DNA from: Xenorhabdus beddingii
GTDB lineage: Bacteria > Pseudomonadota > Gammaproteobacteria > Enterobacterales > Enterobacteriaceae
Direction of reading: 5' to 3'
Length of the DNA stretch: 64,000 bases
Assembly: GCF_002127545.1 (NCBI RefSeq)
Contig: NZ_MUBK01000004.1
Coordinates: forward strand, 141,930-205,929
Every line of letters starts with the position of its first letter. Positions within the stretch are counted from its first letter, which is position 1. The position numbers and the translations under genes were made by a program. Below are positions 17,579-26,231 of the stretch, one piece after another. The notes below the pieces were generated by a model. That model had not been told where the DNA came from and did not search any database. It saw only the letters and a program-made list of their open reading frames with translations.

Positions 17579-18553
17579 ATGATGGGGCCTAATCTGAAAT
17601 CATCCCGATCCCTGTATCGGATGTTCGTGATGTTATTCGTCACCATCACTGTCAGCACCGGATTTATATTCTGGAGATTATTTTCCAATTATCAGGATAA
17701 TATACAAGCAGATGTGGAATTAGAGAGGGGGTTTATTTTACTCTCCCTGCTGACTCTTTTATCTGCGATATTCTGCTATAAATACACCAAAACTATAACT
17801 CTCCCAGAATATCGTTTGAAAAAAGCGATTAAAAATAAGCAATTCATCCCCTATATACAGCCGATTATTGCAAGCAGAAACAACGAGATAATCGGATGTG
17901 AAATTCTTGTCCGCTGGCAGCACCCTGTTCACGGGATACTGACGCCAAATAAATTTATTGCCCAAATTGAAAAATCAGCACTTATTATTCCCTTAACGCA
18001 TCACTTAATTACCCAAGTTCAAAATTACTTCGCGCCGATTGCCCATCGATTACCCAAGCATTTCCATTTTAATTTCAATATTAGTGCGAGGCATTATAAA
18101 ACCGCTCATTTGGTTGATGATTGCCAGAATTTTCTTAAAGCATTTCCGGAAGATTCCGTCAGATTAATTTTGGAAATTACCGAGCGGGAATTATTAGAAC
18201 CAGACGAACATATTATGGGTCTGTTCAATAAGTTGGATGAGTTAGGAGTATTAATTGCACTGGACGACTTCGGCACAGGTTATTCCAATTACAACTATTT
18301 ACAAAAATTTAATGTTAACTTAGTGAAAATTGGCCATAACTTTGTCAGTAAAATGAATACTGATATGATTTCTAAACATATTGTGGAAAATATTATTGAC
18401 CTTGCCCTGAGACTGGATTTGGAAATTGTGGCAGAAGGCATTGAAGATCAGAAGCAGGTCAATCAGCTAAAAAACTATTCTGTCGATTACTTGCAGGGAT
18501 ATTACTTTGACCGTCCAATCCCCTTGGACGAGTTTGTGAAGAAATGGTTGTAA
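17579..18553 (+). CDS. Membrane-anchored EAL-domain c-di-GMP phosphodiesterase
   Basis: 324 residues (or one less: a second ATG follows at once, and AGGAG at 17572 suits the second slightly better). Two membrane segments (FVMLFVTITVSTGFIFW and ILLSLLTLLSAIFCY) close together, with only a short loop and no recognisable sensor domain, then an EAL domain to the end. Residues expected for catalysis are present: Glu108 (EILVRW, a variant of EALxRW), Asn167, Glu199, the Asp229-Asp230 pair in DDFGTGYSN, Lys250, Glu286 in AEGIED and Gln306 in LQGYY. The usual KID motif reads KIG, but that Asp is not essential in the family. An active phosphodiesterase is therefore likely, balancing YfiN just upstream. 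It appears to be its own transcription unit, 333 bp after yfiB. Confidence 0.9.
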   Translation: MMGPNLKSSRSLYRMFVMLFVTITVSTGFIFWRLFSNYQDNIQADVELERGFILLSLLTLLSAIFCYKYTKTITLPEYRLKKAIKNKQFIPYIQPIIASRNNEIIGCEILVRWQHPVHGILTPNKFIAQIEKSALIIPLTHHLITQVQNYFAPIAHRLPKHFHFNFNISARHYKTAHLVDDCQNFLKAFPEDSVRLILEITERELLEPDEHIMGLFNKLDELGVLIALDDFGTGYSNYNYLQKFNVNLVKIGHNFVSKMNTDMISKHIVENIIDLALRLDLEIVAEGIEDQKQVNQLKNYSVDYLQGYYFDRPIPLDEFVKKWL

Positions 18554-18706
18554 TGGGCATTTTCCCAGCCAGAACATTTGAAATGACTTGAGGATAGCCA
18601 AATCTGAAATACTGTCTGTTTGGATTTGGCAAAGGTTTCCCTCATATTTCCAGCATCAACAATACTGTTACTATAATAACAATTATTGGCTTTTTTCAGT
18701 CATTAT

Positions 18707-18722
18707 TGACACTATAGTGTCA
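18707..18722. repeat. 16-bp perfect palindrome over the hipA stop codon
   Basis: TGACACTATAGTGTCA, fully symmetric, covering the hipA stop. It has no T-run on the minus strand, so it is not a standard terminator. Its TGACA half-sites resemble those upstream of hipB, so it could be an extra HipB site. Confidence 0.6.
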
Positions 18723-19961
18723 TATTTTTAACTCTGACCATTTTTGCTGCATATGCTGATCAATGGTAGTCGCTAATGATTTATCGATCCCCAACTCATT
18801 GGCCATTGATTGAAAACGACGAGTCTCATCGTAAATCTCCGCAAGCATATTTTTCAAAGGAGCAGTACGGTAAAACCCTGCCTGTTCAGCTAATTTCTCC
18901 AATGCTACTGCGGTAATCACTTTGCCATTACCGTTAAATGAAGTCATATGTTCACTATAAGGTGACGGCATATATACCACATCATAAAATGGAGAAAGCC
19001 GCCAGTTATCAGCATCATCAGCCAAATAAGCAAAATTTTTGGCATGATCATCTTGGTTAACAGTAAGATAGTTAAACAAAGCACGTTTCACCAGTTTTTG
19101 GGCTTCTTTTACACCGCACAGGCGCCTGGTGACTTTAACCAAATCAATATAATCCAAAGAAGGCTCCCTGAATGGCGCATCAAGCAGCCCACTGGCTGAA
19201 ATCATGTGGTAACGTCCCTGTGCCGAACAATCAAACCGAGTTTGCTGTAGCCAAACGCGCCCATTTCCCGCGTCAAATAACCCGAAATCAGGCACTTCAA
19301 TTCCCACATTTCCGGCCATTTTCATATAAGCATATTCAACAAGACTTTCTGAATGCTTCAAATAAAACCGATCAGAAGTCAATTTAATGATCAACTTTTC
19401 TCCAACAGCATCATCGCGGGTTGAAAATCGACCATCAACACATTTTGTCACATTAAGTTTAGGCCGGGCACCACCGGAACCACTGGCATCCATAAGGGTG
19501 TTAAGAAAATCAGATCCCGTACCCTCAAACTCTTTAACGGCTTCTTTGCCAAGCGTAATGAGATCGATATCTCTCTCATTAATATCAGAAAAGGACATGA
19601 TAGGCTCATAGTAAAGCGCACCGGAGCATCGTTCACCCATATAAGCCAACCGTTCTAAGGCGGTCACCATTTTTGGATTATAGCCATTTGTGCGAAACAC
19701 CCGATCCATTAAATACAGTCCCCAACCATCCGGCAAACTGTCACCAAAAACCCCATGCAACCCATAATGAGGTTCTTTGGGCGCCTTTTGTAATGAAATA
19801 TCCGCCTTAAGCAAAAACGGAGAGAGTGATTTTTGATGAATTGCAAGATATGAATCATCATATTGAAAATAAACGCCCTCTTTATTCTCCGCCAATTGCC
19901 CTACCAGCATATTGCTGCCATCAGAAAATTTCCTTTTAACATTCAATGGGGTATTAAGCAT
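18720..19961 (-). CDS. hipA: HipA-like serine/threonine kinase toxin
   Basis: 413 residues, close to the 440 of E. coli HipA, which phosphorylates glutamyl-tRNA synthetase and causes growth arrest. N-terminal subdomain (VGQLAENKEGVYFQYDDSYL, then HGVFGDSLPDGWG), Gly-rich ATP loop region GSGGARPKLN at 161-170, catalytic stretch NQDDHAKNF (Asp304 and Asn309 in the places of the known catalytic Asp and Asn) and the metal-binding SPFYDVVY (Asp327). All key kinase residues are kept, so it looks active. It overlaps the hipB stop by 8 bp, as usual for toxin-antitoxin pairs. The exact target cannot be read from sequence. Confidence 0.93.
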   Translation of the reverse strand: MLNTPLNVKRKFSDGSNMLVGQLAENKEGVYFQYDDSYLAIHQKSLSPFLLKADISLQKAPKEPHYGLHGVFGDSLPDGWGLYLMDRVFRTNGYNPKMVTALERLAYMGERCSGALYYEPIMSFSDINERDIDLITLGKEAVKEFEGTGSDFLNTLMDASGSGGARPKLNVTKCVDGRFSTRDDAVGEKLIIKLTSDRFYLKHSESLVEYAYMKMAGNVGIEVPDFGLFDAGNGRVWLQQTRFDCSAQGRYHMISASGLLDAPFREPSLDYIDLVKVTRRLCGVKEAQKLVKRALFNYLTVNQDDHAKNFAYLADDADNWRLSPFYDVVYMPSPYSEHMTSFNGNGKVITAVALEKLAEQAGFYRTAPLKNMLAEIYDETRRFQSMANELGIDKSLATTIDQHMQQKWSELKI

Positions 19962-20229
19962 TTTTCAGTACCTCAGCAATCGTGGTTGGCTCGCGCTGAC
20001 GTTCTTTAGTGAGATCATGCAATGGATGTAACTCATCTATCGCTTCCAATAACATAAGAAACTGTCGCAATGAAATGTTACCTGTACGCTCAAATTTCCT
20101 AATGGTGCTATATGGCACGCCAGAGCGATTGGCAAAGTCTTCGACGGAGACTTTTTGTTGTTTACGTTGTCGCTTAATAAAGTCTTTTAATTCATGCTGT
20201 ACATCAGCGGCGGTGTAGAGAGAAAACAT
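19954..20229 (-). CDS. hipB: HipB-like antitoxin and autorepressor
   Basis: 91 residues with a Cro/C1 helix-turn-helix (VEDFANRSGVPYSTIRKFER) in the middle. HipB binds HipA and represses the operon through palindromic operators. The gene has a very good ribosome site (AGGAGGT, 7 bases before ATG) and precedes hipA with an 8-bp overlap. The C-terminal tail (KERQREPTTIAEVLKNA) may hold the flexible degron-like end known in the family. Confidence 0.92.
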   Translation of the reverse strand: MFSLYTAADVQHELKDFIKRQRKQQKVSVEDFANRSGVPYSTIRKFERTGNISLRQFLMLLEAIDELHPLHDLTKERQREPTTIAEVLKNA

Positions 20230-20248
20230 GGGAATAACCTCCTGTCAC

Positions 20249-20300
20249 TATTGTAACAATAATACAGTAATTATAACCCAATATTGTCATAATAATGACA
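20249..20300 (-). promoter_or_regulatory. Probable hipBA operator and promoter region
   Basis: Two palindromes lie just upstream of hipB: TATTGTAACAATA at 20249-20261 and TGTCATAATAATGACA at 20285-20300. Autoregulation by HipB at paired palindromes is established for E. coli hipBA; the assignment here is by position and symmetry. Confidence 0.65.
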
Positions 20301-20309
20301 GTATTTAGA

Positions 20310-20378
20310 TAAATAGCAACTTGGGTAATGAAAACAGTGCTACCAGCAAAGCGGGTAACCTGAAAGACGATGGGTATA
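20310..20378. repeat. Degenerate ERIC-like end
   Basis: The right end (CTGAAAGACGATGGGTATA) resembles the ERIC right terminus at 14748; the left end and core are not recognisable. Confidence 0.35.
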
Positions 20379-20395
20379 GGTAACTCAGTCAGAAA

Positions 20396-20860
20396 TCAAA
20401 TATAATATATTGTTTTATTTGATATTTTAGATTGCCCCTGTTCATTCAATACGATGGGTAATTTATGCAAAAATACATAACCATTATGCTGAAACTCAAT
20501 CAGCACTTGATTTGAAGGAGAGATAAAAAAGGTATCGCCATCAAAAAAACAACTGGAATTCACTTTAGAATAATTTCCAACAAAATCATCAATGTTATTA
20601 ACATCCATTAAATAGACGTTATCTTTTGTATAAGAATCTTCATTAACGATAAAGGTATCACTGGAAAGATATTTTTTGAAATTGATCAGCGCTAATATTT
20701 CAGCGTCATTCCTTCGGCCACAACCCTCTATCTTTCTTAAAAACTCAAACCGGCCTTCTTGTGAAAAACCGACATAGTTCAATAAGATCAGCTCTCCGCC
20801 AATAATAGGGTGCAATATCAAATCAGCTTTATCCATTGTGTACTTTTTATAGCTATCCAT
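20396..20860 (-). CDS. Unknown protein next to a PAAR effector cassette
   Basis: 154 residues, no family recognised. It has no signal peptide and no clear membrane segment, is rich in aromatic and acidic residues, with many short beta-like stretches (GELILLNYVGF, DTFFISPSNQVLIEF, NGYVFLHKLPIVL). An AAAGG sequence 8-9 bases before the ATG is a fair ribosome site. It is AT-rich like the two genes upstream and lies 168 bp after the DUF943 gene on the same strand. A soluble cytoplasmic immunity protein or orphan immunity gene would fit such a place, but that is only inference. Confidence 0.55.
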   Translation of the reverse strand: MDSYKKYTMDKADLILHPIIGGELILLNYVGFSQEGRFEFLRKIEGCGRRNDAEILALINFKKYLSSDTFIVNEDSYTKDNVYLMDVNNIDDFVGNYSKVNSSCFFDGDTFFISPSNQVLIEFQHNGYVFLHKLPIVLNEQGQSKISNKTIYYI

Positions 20861-21028
20861 ACTATGTACCTTTTGTTTTTCAACAACACTGACTTAACAA
20901 TACATAAAATAACAAAACTTTTACGGTTTGTTTAAAGGTATTTTTTGGCTTTATTTATACTCATAGAATTAACACTTACAGAATAATAAATTTTAACTAC
21001 TCAATCTGAAACCCATCAAAATTACACA

Positions 21029-21451
21029 TCATCTAAAATGATATTTTAGCCCTAAATTTTTAGACATTGAGACTTCGAAAACAAATCTTTTTTCAACACA
21101 ATTAGCTTTTGTATTTATATCATCAAAACAAAGAAGATCTGAATCTTCATCTGTTCCATTATCAACCTTATATCCATTTCCTATATCAACAAAGATAATT
21201 TCATAATTTCCATCATAAGCTGGTTGAAAAACATCATATTTTTCTTTTAGCATCTCTTTATTTCTATTCCACCAATGAACCTTCCCCCAATTTGTTAAAG
21301 GAAAGTTTTTCACTAAAACAATACGATATCCACTTCCAGGGGTCATACTATGGACATTAATTATTTCTACTGATCTTAACAAGACATAAAAAATGTAGAT
21401 AATAACAAGAGAAAAAAATAATAGGAATCTTATTTTATTAAAAGTTTTCAT
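21029..21451 (-). CDS. DUF943-family protein, probable immunity protein
   Basis: 140 residues. One N-terminal membrane anchor (FLLFFSLVIIYIFYVLL), then a mostly extracytoplasmic domain with the family-typical VLVKNFPLTNWGKVHWWN, LKEKYDVFQPA and KNLGLKYHFR blocks. DUF943 proteins are often found beside DUF3289 PAAR proteins in Enterobacterales; here the gene starts 2 bp after the stop of such a protein, so the two are coupled. A periplasm-facing, membrane-anchored immunity protein is the likely role; the effector activity it would counter is unknown. Confidence 0.75.
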   Translation of the reverse strand: MKTFNKIRFLLFFSLVIIYIFYVLLRSVEIINVHSMTPGSGYRIVLVKNFPLTNWGKVHWWNRNKEMLKEKYDVFQPAYDGNYEIIFVDIGNGYKVDNGTDEDSDLLCFDDINTKANCVEKRFVFEVSMSKNLGLKYHFR

Positions 21452-21453
21452 TA

Positions 21454-22686
21454 TTATTTTTCCCCTTCTATAACTATCATTACATTCATGTCAGTAATGA
21501 ATGGTTTAAATTTTAACTTTTCCCATCTCTGTAAAACAAACCAAATCCTAAAGATGCGAAATTGTTTATAAACCACATTTAAAACATCATTATCATCAAG
21601 ACCAAAATGGTCTTGGACATGGTATTCCACCGTTGCCCTAAATTTATTACCAGAAACTTCTAGTGCTTTTAAAGTAATATGAGTAGACCAAGTATCATGC
21701 ACTGAAATAACTAGTCCATTAATTCGGTCAACCCAACCATTAAATTTTGGTAAAACAGACGTCTTAACTGCATCGTTCAGTGCATTTATTTTATTTTCTG
21801 GATAAATACTATTTTTCCAATCAATATTTCTTTTCAAAGCATCTTTTATTTTTAACAATGTGCTATTTTCATTAGAATCATCATTTAATATTTGTTCTTT
21901 CAATGCCTTATTCAACAAATGGTTTATAAAAACTTTACCTTCACCATTCTGCATATGAGTAATTAAATCGCGAACCAATCCTTTATATTCACCCCAAAAA
22001 GAATATATATCAGACAAACCTCTAAATTCATCGAAAAGTATATTAGTCATTTCTTCAAAACTAATTCTCTCTTCATTTTTAATTTTAGCTGGATAATATC
22101 CTCCTACCCATTTAGAATATTTTACATTTTTGTAAACACTTACATATGCAGATACATCAGTCAACCCGTAAACTTCTTTTAGCTCTTGTTCAGTCAAATC
22201 TCCACATTTCATATCATCAGCTTCATAATCATCCATTTTTCTCTTAGTTTTGAAGATAACATGAGGTAGAGTTAGTGGTTTAAATTCATTTTTTTCATCT
22301 GACTGTGCATTCTGATTTGAATTATATTTATCAGTAGCATTTTCTTTATAATCATTCTTATTTATTTCTTTTTCAGTATGGTCCATAGTTGATTTACCTG
22401 CCAAAAAAAACTCTTTTTTATAACTATCAGGAATAGAATGAATCAACTTTGAATTACAGGGACATGTACTGTAACTATCTAATGTTCCTGCCAATTTAAT
22501 TTTTTTATCTAAGAAAGAACTAACACCACCTGTAATTGAGTATGTTCCAGAATATCTACCACAAGTCACAGTAGAACCTTCAAGTGCCGCTTGTTTTCCA
22601 TAAAATTTAATGTTGCTGGTTCCGGTTAAGATTGCACCACCACACGTTGTTTTATCTCCGACTGTCAAAAAATTTCCCTTCGCCAT
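21454..22686 (-). CDS. PAAR-domain T6SS effector with C-terminal DUF3289
   Basis: About 410 residues from the ATG at 22684-22686 (MAKGNFLTVG); the in-frame ATG 45 bases upstream adds non-conserved residues. Residues 1-80 form a PAAR-type spike tip (GDKTTCGGAILTGTSNI, ALEGSTVTCGRY, STCPCNSK). A polar linker of about 60 residues with many Lys, Asn and Asp follows. The C-terminal 250 residues match DUF3289 (VISVHDTWSTHITLKA, VEYHVQDHFGLDDNDV, FRIWFVLQRWEKL, KPFITDMNV). PAAR proteins cap VgrG and carry fused or bound toxins; the DUF3289 part is a candidate toxin of unknown chemistry. It is followed at once by a DUF943 gene, and the AT-rich composition suggests transfer. Confidence 0.85.
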   Translation of the reverse strand: MAKGNFLTVGDKTTCGGAILTGTSNIKFYGKQAALEGSTVTCGRYSGTYSITGGVSSFLDKKIKLAGTLDSYSTCPCNSKLIHSIPDSYKKEFFLAGKSTMDHTEKEINKNDYKENATDKYNSNQNAQSDEKNEFKPLTLPHVIFKTKRKMDDYEADDMKCGDLTEQELKEVYGLTDVSAYVSVYKNVKYSKWVGGYYPAKIKNEERISFEEMTNILFDEFRGLSDIYSFWGEYKGLVRDLITHMQNGEGKVFINHLLNKALKEQILNDDSNENSTLLKIKDALKRNIDWKNSIYPENKINALNDAVKTSVLPKFNGWVDRINGLVISVHDTWSTHITLKALEVSGNKFRATVEYHVQDHFGLDDNDVLNVVYKQFRIFRIWFVLQRWEKLKFKPFITDMNVMIVIEGEK

Positions 22687-23002
22687 TTGATTTTCTCTCG
22701 CGTTAAAGTCAATTTGTAGTGAAATAACCAATCACATTTTAATTCAATATCTAAATATTTTAGTTATTCCTCCCATTTTATAGCGCATTTATTGTACATC
22801 CTGTTTACCGACAGTATCAACCCAAGTAATCTCTTTTAATGGAAAGAATACAGAATAATATATTGACTTTATCGGTTAATAACCGTTCATATTGGATTTT
22901 AGAGAATTTTATCAATTTCTAAAAAAATCCCCGGATTGAAATTCCGGGGATTTTTTTGTTTACGCACTGTTTTGTTTACCGACTATTTTTTACGGACCAG
23001 TC
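22687..23002. other. Gap between PAAR effector and betT
   Basis: 316 bp with no gene. It contains the betT terminator (22921-22957) and presumably the promoter of the effector operon on its left side. Confidence 0.5.
22921..22957 (-). terminator. Bidirectional-looking terminator downstream of betT
   Basis: GC-rich stem ATCCCCGGA / TCCGGGGAT with a 7-base loop and A- and T-runs on both sides. It ends transcription of betT on the minus strand and would work in either direction. Confidence 0.93.
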
Positions 23003-24997
23003 TTAACGAACCAAATGCAAAAAGTGGATATGCTTCTCGTATTGATCCAAAATATCATGGATGATCTGTTCTTGGGTCCATCCCATTAAATCGTAATCCT
23101 GCCCGCCCTCTTTAAGGTAAACTTCGGCACGATAATATTTCTGTTCTTCACTTTTTTCATCATCTTCAAAACCCGAAAAAGCAAATGCCGGTTGAATATA
23201 ACCCCTTAAACGCACTTCATACACGAAGTTAAGGTTTTCACCAAAGTCCACTTCCAGATGAATGCGATCACCCACTTCATCATTGATCACGGCGGCTTTG
23301 TTTTGCTTCTCCAACTCTTCAGCTACCATCTCCATTGCGTTTTGGATGACTTCGTTCATAAAACGTTTCACCTGCGAGCGCTTAGGGTAGTAGACGATGT
23401 TTCTCAGCCTCCGCTGCCATGGAATCGGGTTGCGACTGGCTGGCGGTGCAATTGTGGTCATTTGCTGGCTATCTTTTTTGTAGGCGTCAACCCGTAATGC
23501 TTTGAGCAAGCCATAAATCGATATCAACAGAATGACTGAGAAAGGAAGTGCACTGGCAATCGTGACGGTTTGCAAGGCAGACAGCCCTCCCGCAACCAGT
23601 AGCGAAATGGCAACAACCCCCATTAGCGCTGCCCAGAAGATCCTTTGCCAGACAGGAGTATGGTTAGCACCGCCAGAAGCCAGGGTATCAACCACCATGG
23701 CGCCAGAATCCGCAGAGGTGACAAAAAACATCACGATCATGACCATGGCAATGAATGACAGAACGGTAGGAAACGGGAAGTATTCTAAAAAGTTAAATAG
23801 CGCCAAAGAAACATCTGATTGTACTACGTTAGCTAATTCTTTTGCCCCTTTATTGGCGATCAGGTCAATGGCGCTATTACCAAAGGCCGTCATCCACATC
23901 AGGGTGAAACCGCTGGGTACGAATAAGACGCCAGTCACAAATTCCCTGATTGTCCGGCCTCGGGAAACTCTCGCGATAAACATGCCAACAAACGGAGACC
24001 ACGATAACCACCATCCCCAATACAGTAATGTCCATCCTCCCAGCCAATGACTGGATTTGGGTTCATAAGCATAAAGATTAAATGTTTTGCTGACAATTTC
24101 CGACAGGTAACCGCCCGTGTTCTCCACAAAGGATTTCAGCAAGAGTACCGTTGGCCCCAAAGCCACGACCAGAACCAACAATAAAAACGCCAAGCCCAAA
24201 TTCAATTCAGAGAGGATGCGGATGCCTTTATCCAGACCAGAAACAACAGAAAGCGTCGCCAGTGCGGTAATTGCAATAATCAATATGATCTGTACGGTTT
24301 CATTGATTGGCACATCAAACAGATGGTTCAGACCGGCATTAACTTGAAGAACACCATATCCCAAAGAAGTGGCAACCCCGAATACAGTACCGATAACGGC
24401 AAAGATATCCACAGCATGACCAATCGGCCCATAAATTTTATCGCCAATAATCGGGTACAGCGCAGAGCGCAAGGTTAAAGGCAAGCCATGTCGATAGCTA
24501 AAAAAGGCCAGAATTAAGGCGACAATGGCATAAATCACCCAGGCATGCAGCCCCCAATGGAAGAACGTTAACTTCATCGCTTGTTTGGCAGCAGCAATGC
24601 TTTCAGGCGTCCCCACCGGAGGTGACAAATAATGCATGACGGGTTCAGCCACGCCAAAAAACATCAGCCCGATCCCCATACCCGCAGAAAACAGCATGGC
24701 AAACCAGGAAAAATAACTGAAATCGGGTTCAGCATGGTCGGGGCCGAGTTTTATGTTGCCGTATCGGGACAGCCCCAGATAGGTGACCGAAAGTAAAATC
24801 AAAGCAACAGCAAGGATATAAAACCAACTGGCATTAACAAAAAGATCCTGCTGTAAAGCCTTAAACCATCGGTCGGCAAGTTCGGGTTTCAAACCAGCGA
24901 ATGTCACCAGTGCAATGACTAAAAACGCTGAGAAGAAAAAAACTGGTGGGTTAATGTAAGTTTTAGTCTTTACCTGACCAGTATTATCTTGACTCAT
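23003..24997 (-). CDS. betT: BCCT-family choline transporter (BetT-like)
   Basis: 664 residues, 12 membrane segments, importing choline with protons for glycine betaine synthesis and osmoprotection. The BCCT signature is clear (GMGIGLMFFGVAEPVMHY; FFHWGLHAWVIYAIV; LLYWGWWLSWSPFVGMFIARVSRGR; VMFFVTSADSGAMVVDTL). The long charged C-terminal tail after the last membrane helix (about residues 505-664) is typical of BetT, where it senses osmolarity. No betIBA genes lie nearby, so either choline is oxidised by enzymes encoded elsewhere or the substrate is betaine itself. Single gene with its own terminator; its composition is like the core genome, unlike the flanking effector cassettes. Confidence 0.92.
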   Translation of the reverse strand: MSQDNTGQVKTKTYINPPVFFFSAFLVIALVTFAGLKPELADRWFKALQQDLFVNASWFYILAVALILLSVTYLGLSRYGNIKLGPDHAEPDFSYFSWFAMLFSAGMGIGLMFFGVAEPVMHYLSPPVGTPESIAAAKQAMKLTFFHWGLHAWVIYAIVALILAFFSYRHGLPLTLRSALYPIIGDKIYGPIGHAVDIFAVIGTVFGVATSLGYGVLQVNAGLNHLFDVPINETVQIILIIAITALATLSVVSGLDKGIRILSELNLGLAFLLLVLVVALGPTVLLLKSFVENTGGYLSEIVSKTFNLYAYEPKSSHWLGGWTLLYWGWWLSWSPFVGMFIARVSRGRTIREFVTGVLFVPSGFTLMWMTAFGNSAIDLIANKGAKELANVVQSDVSLALFNFLEYFPFPTVLSFIAMVMIVMFFVTSADSGAMVVDTLASGGANHTPVWQRIFWAALMGVVAISLLVAGGLSALQTVTIASALPFSVILLISIYGLLKALRVDAYKKDSQQMTTIAPPASRNPIPWQRRLRNIVYYPKRSQVKRFMNEVIQNAMEMVAEELEKQNKAAVINDEVGDRIHLEVDFGENLNFVYEVRLRGYIQPAFAFSGFEDDEKSEEQKYYRAEVYLKEGGQDYDLMGWTQEQIIHDILDQYEKHIHFLHLVR

Positions 24998-25415
24998 AAT
25001 TATCCTTCAATATTCGTGTTCGACACTATCTCCTATTGACTCCAATAAGCAATTTTCACAGAGATCCTTATAAAATAAATGCAATAATAACAAATTGTTA
25101 TATGCATCACCGACGGACCTTGTTCATCATTCATATGAACTACGTCAAGGGCAACCTTAACATAAAAATAAAAGTAACTGTACTTATTGTATTAATACAG
25201 CCCAACATCAGAAACCATAAATAAATCCTGTTAATTCCTGATGTCGGGATAACTTCAAGGTAAACTCTTACCATTCTCCGTAGGGAAATGCCTTCCCTTT
25301 GATAAAGTTATTAAGAGTATTACGTACCAAATTTTCATCATGGTTTTTTATTCCTGACGAGAAACTTCGATATCCTTATCTTAGTTCCTCACTTTGCGAT
25401 TATGCTTATAATGGC
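24998..25415. other. Intergenic region upstream of betT
   Basis: 418 bp without a supported gene; probably holds the betT promoter on the right of the gene. The plus-strand frames here lack ribosome sites and overlap the lipoprotein gene. Confidence 0.5.
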
Positions 25416-26210
25416 TTATTTCCATTGCGGTTCGTTATTTATTTTCCAATAATCAATGGAGTCTCTGTTGAGATCAACTTTACCATCGGGGTATTCAACT
25501 CTGGATGGTTCTTTTCCGCTAGGGACAATAATTTTGGGCATTTTAGTTTCATCTAATATCGGTTTGTAGGTGATTTTCCATTCGTTGCCGTCTATGAGTC
25601 TTAACCCAAAATATGTTAACCCACCAGATTTACCATACAAACCTATTTGATTGGGAACATCGTAATCTTTTCTTAAAAAAGGATAAATAGTTGGTTGGTA
25701 ATTAATCGTATTTAGCATTTCCTTCATACTTTCAGGTTTTTTTGCTCCATTAATGAACGCTTTTATACCAGTTCCAGTGTAGGGAATAGCTCCTTTCATT
25801 ATATGTTCAACACTTATATACGAAAGAGATATTGTAATAGTATCGATTCTCCATTGACACCACCCACCTCCATATAATGGTATTTTCTCCTTAAAGTAAC
25901 CTGTCTTTGGGTCAACTAGAATATTAAATTTATTCCAATGATGATTAGGATCATGATAAAGAGTACCACCCGCAGTATGATGAGCAGAAAGACACTTAAC
26001 TGAGATATAACCTCCTGTTAAGCTCGGTTTGGTATTTGGTGGAACAATGCCTTCAACCGTGATCCATTTGTTTTCTTTTGGTGGAGAAAATGGCTCAGAT
26101 TTATTTTTATAATCATGCCAAGAATCTGAGATGGAATTTGACAGGAAATCACATCCTGTCAGACACAGAGTTAGTGGTAATAATGTTAGTTGCATAAATT
26201 TTATTGGCAT
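25416..26210 (-). CDS. Lipoprotein, probable immunity protein of the lipase effector
   Basis: 264 residues with a lipoprotein signal (LTLLPLTLCLTGC, lipobox LTGC at residue 20), so periplasmic and membrane-anchored. The rest is a soluble, aromatic-rich domain (SLTGGYISVKCLSAHHTAGG, YGGGWCQWRIDTITISL, KSGGLTYFGLRLIDG) with no named family that I recognise. It starts 21 bp after the stop of a class-3 lipase effector. Known T6SS lipases (Tle proteins) attack phospholipids in the periplasm and are blocked by periplasmic lipoproteins encoded beside them, so immunity is a strong inference. Confidence 0.75.
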   Translation of the reverse strand: MPIKFMQLTLLPLTLCLTGCDFLSNSISDSWHDYKNKSEPFSPPKENKWITVEGIVPPNTKPSLTGGYISVKCLSAHHTAGGTLYHDPNHHWNKFNILVDPKTGYFKEKIPLYGGGWCQWRIDTITISLSYISVEHIMKGAIPYTGTGIKAFINGAKKPESMKEMLNTINYQPTIYPFLRKDYDVPNQIGLYGKSGGLTYFGLRLIDGNEWKITYKPILDETKMPKIIVPSGKEPSRVEYPDGKVDLNRDSIDYWKINNEPQWK

Positions 26211-26231
26211 TCCTATGAGTCCTCATTATTT

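Noticed and set aside
24998..25415. Divergent betIBA genes next to betT
   Set aside because: No such frames or remnants are present; the small frames there have no coding signals.
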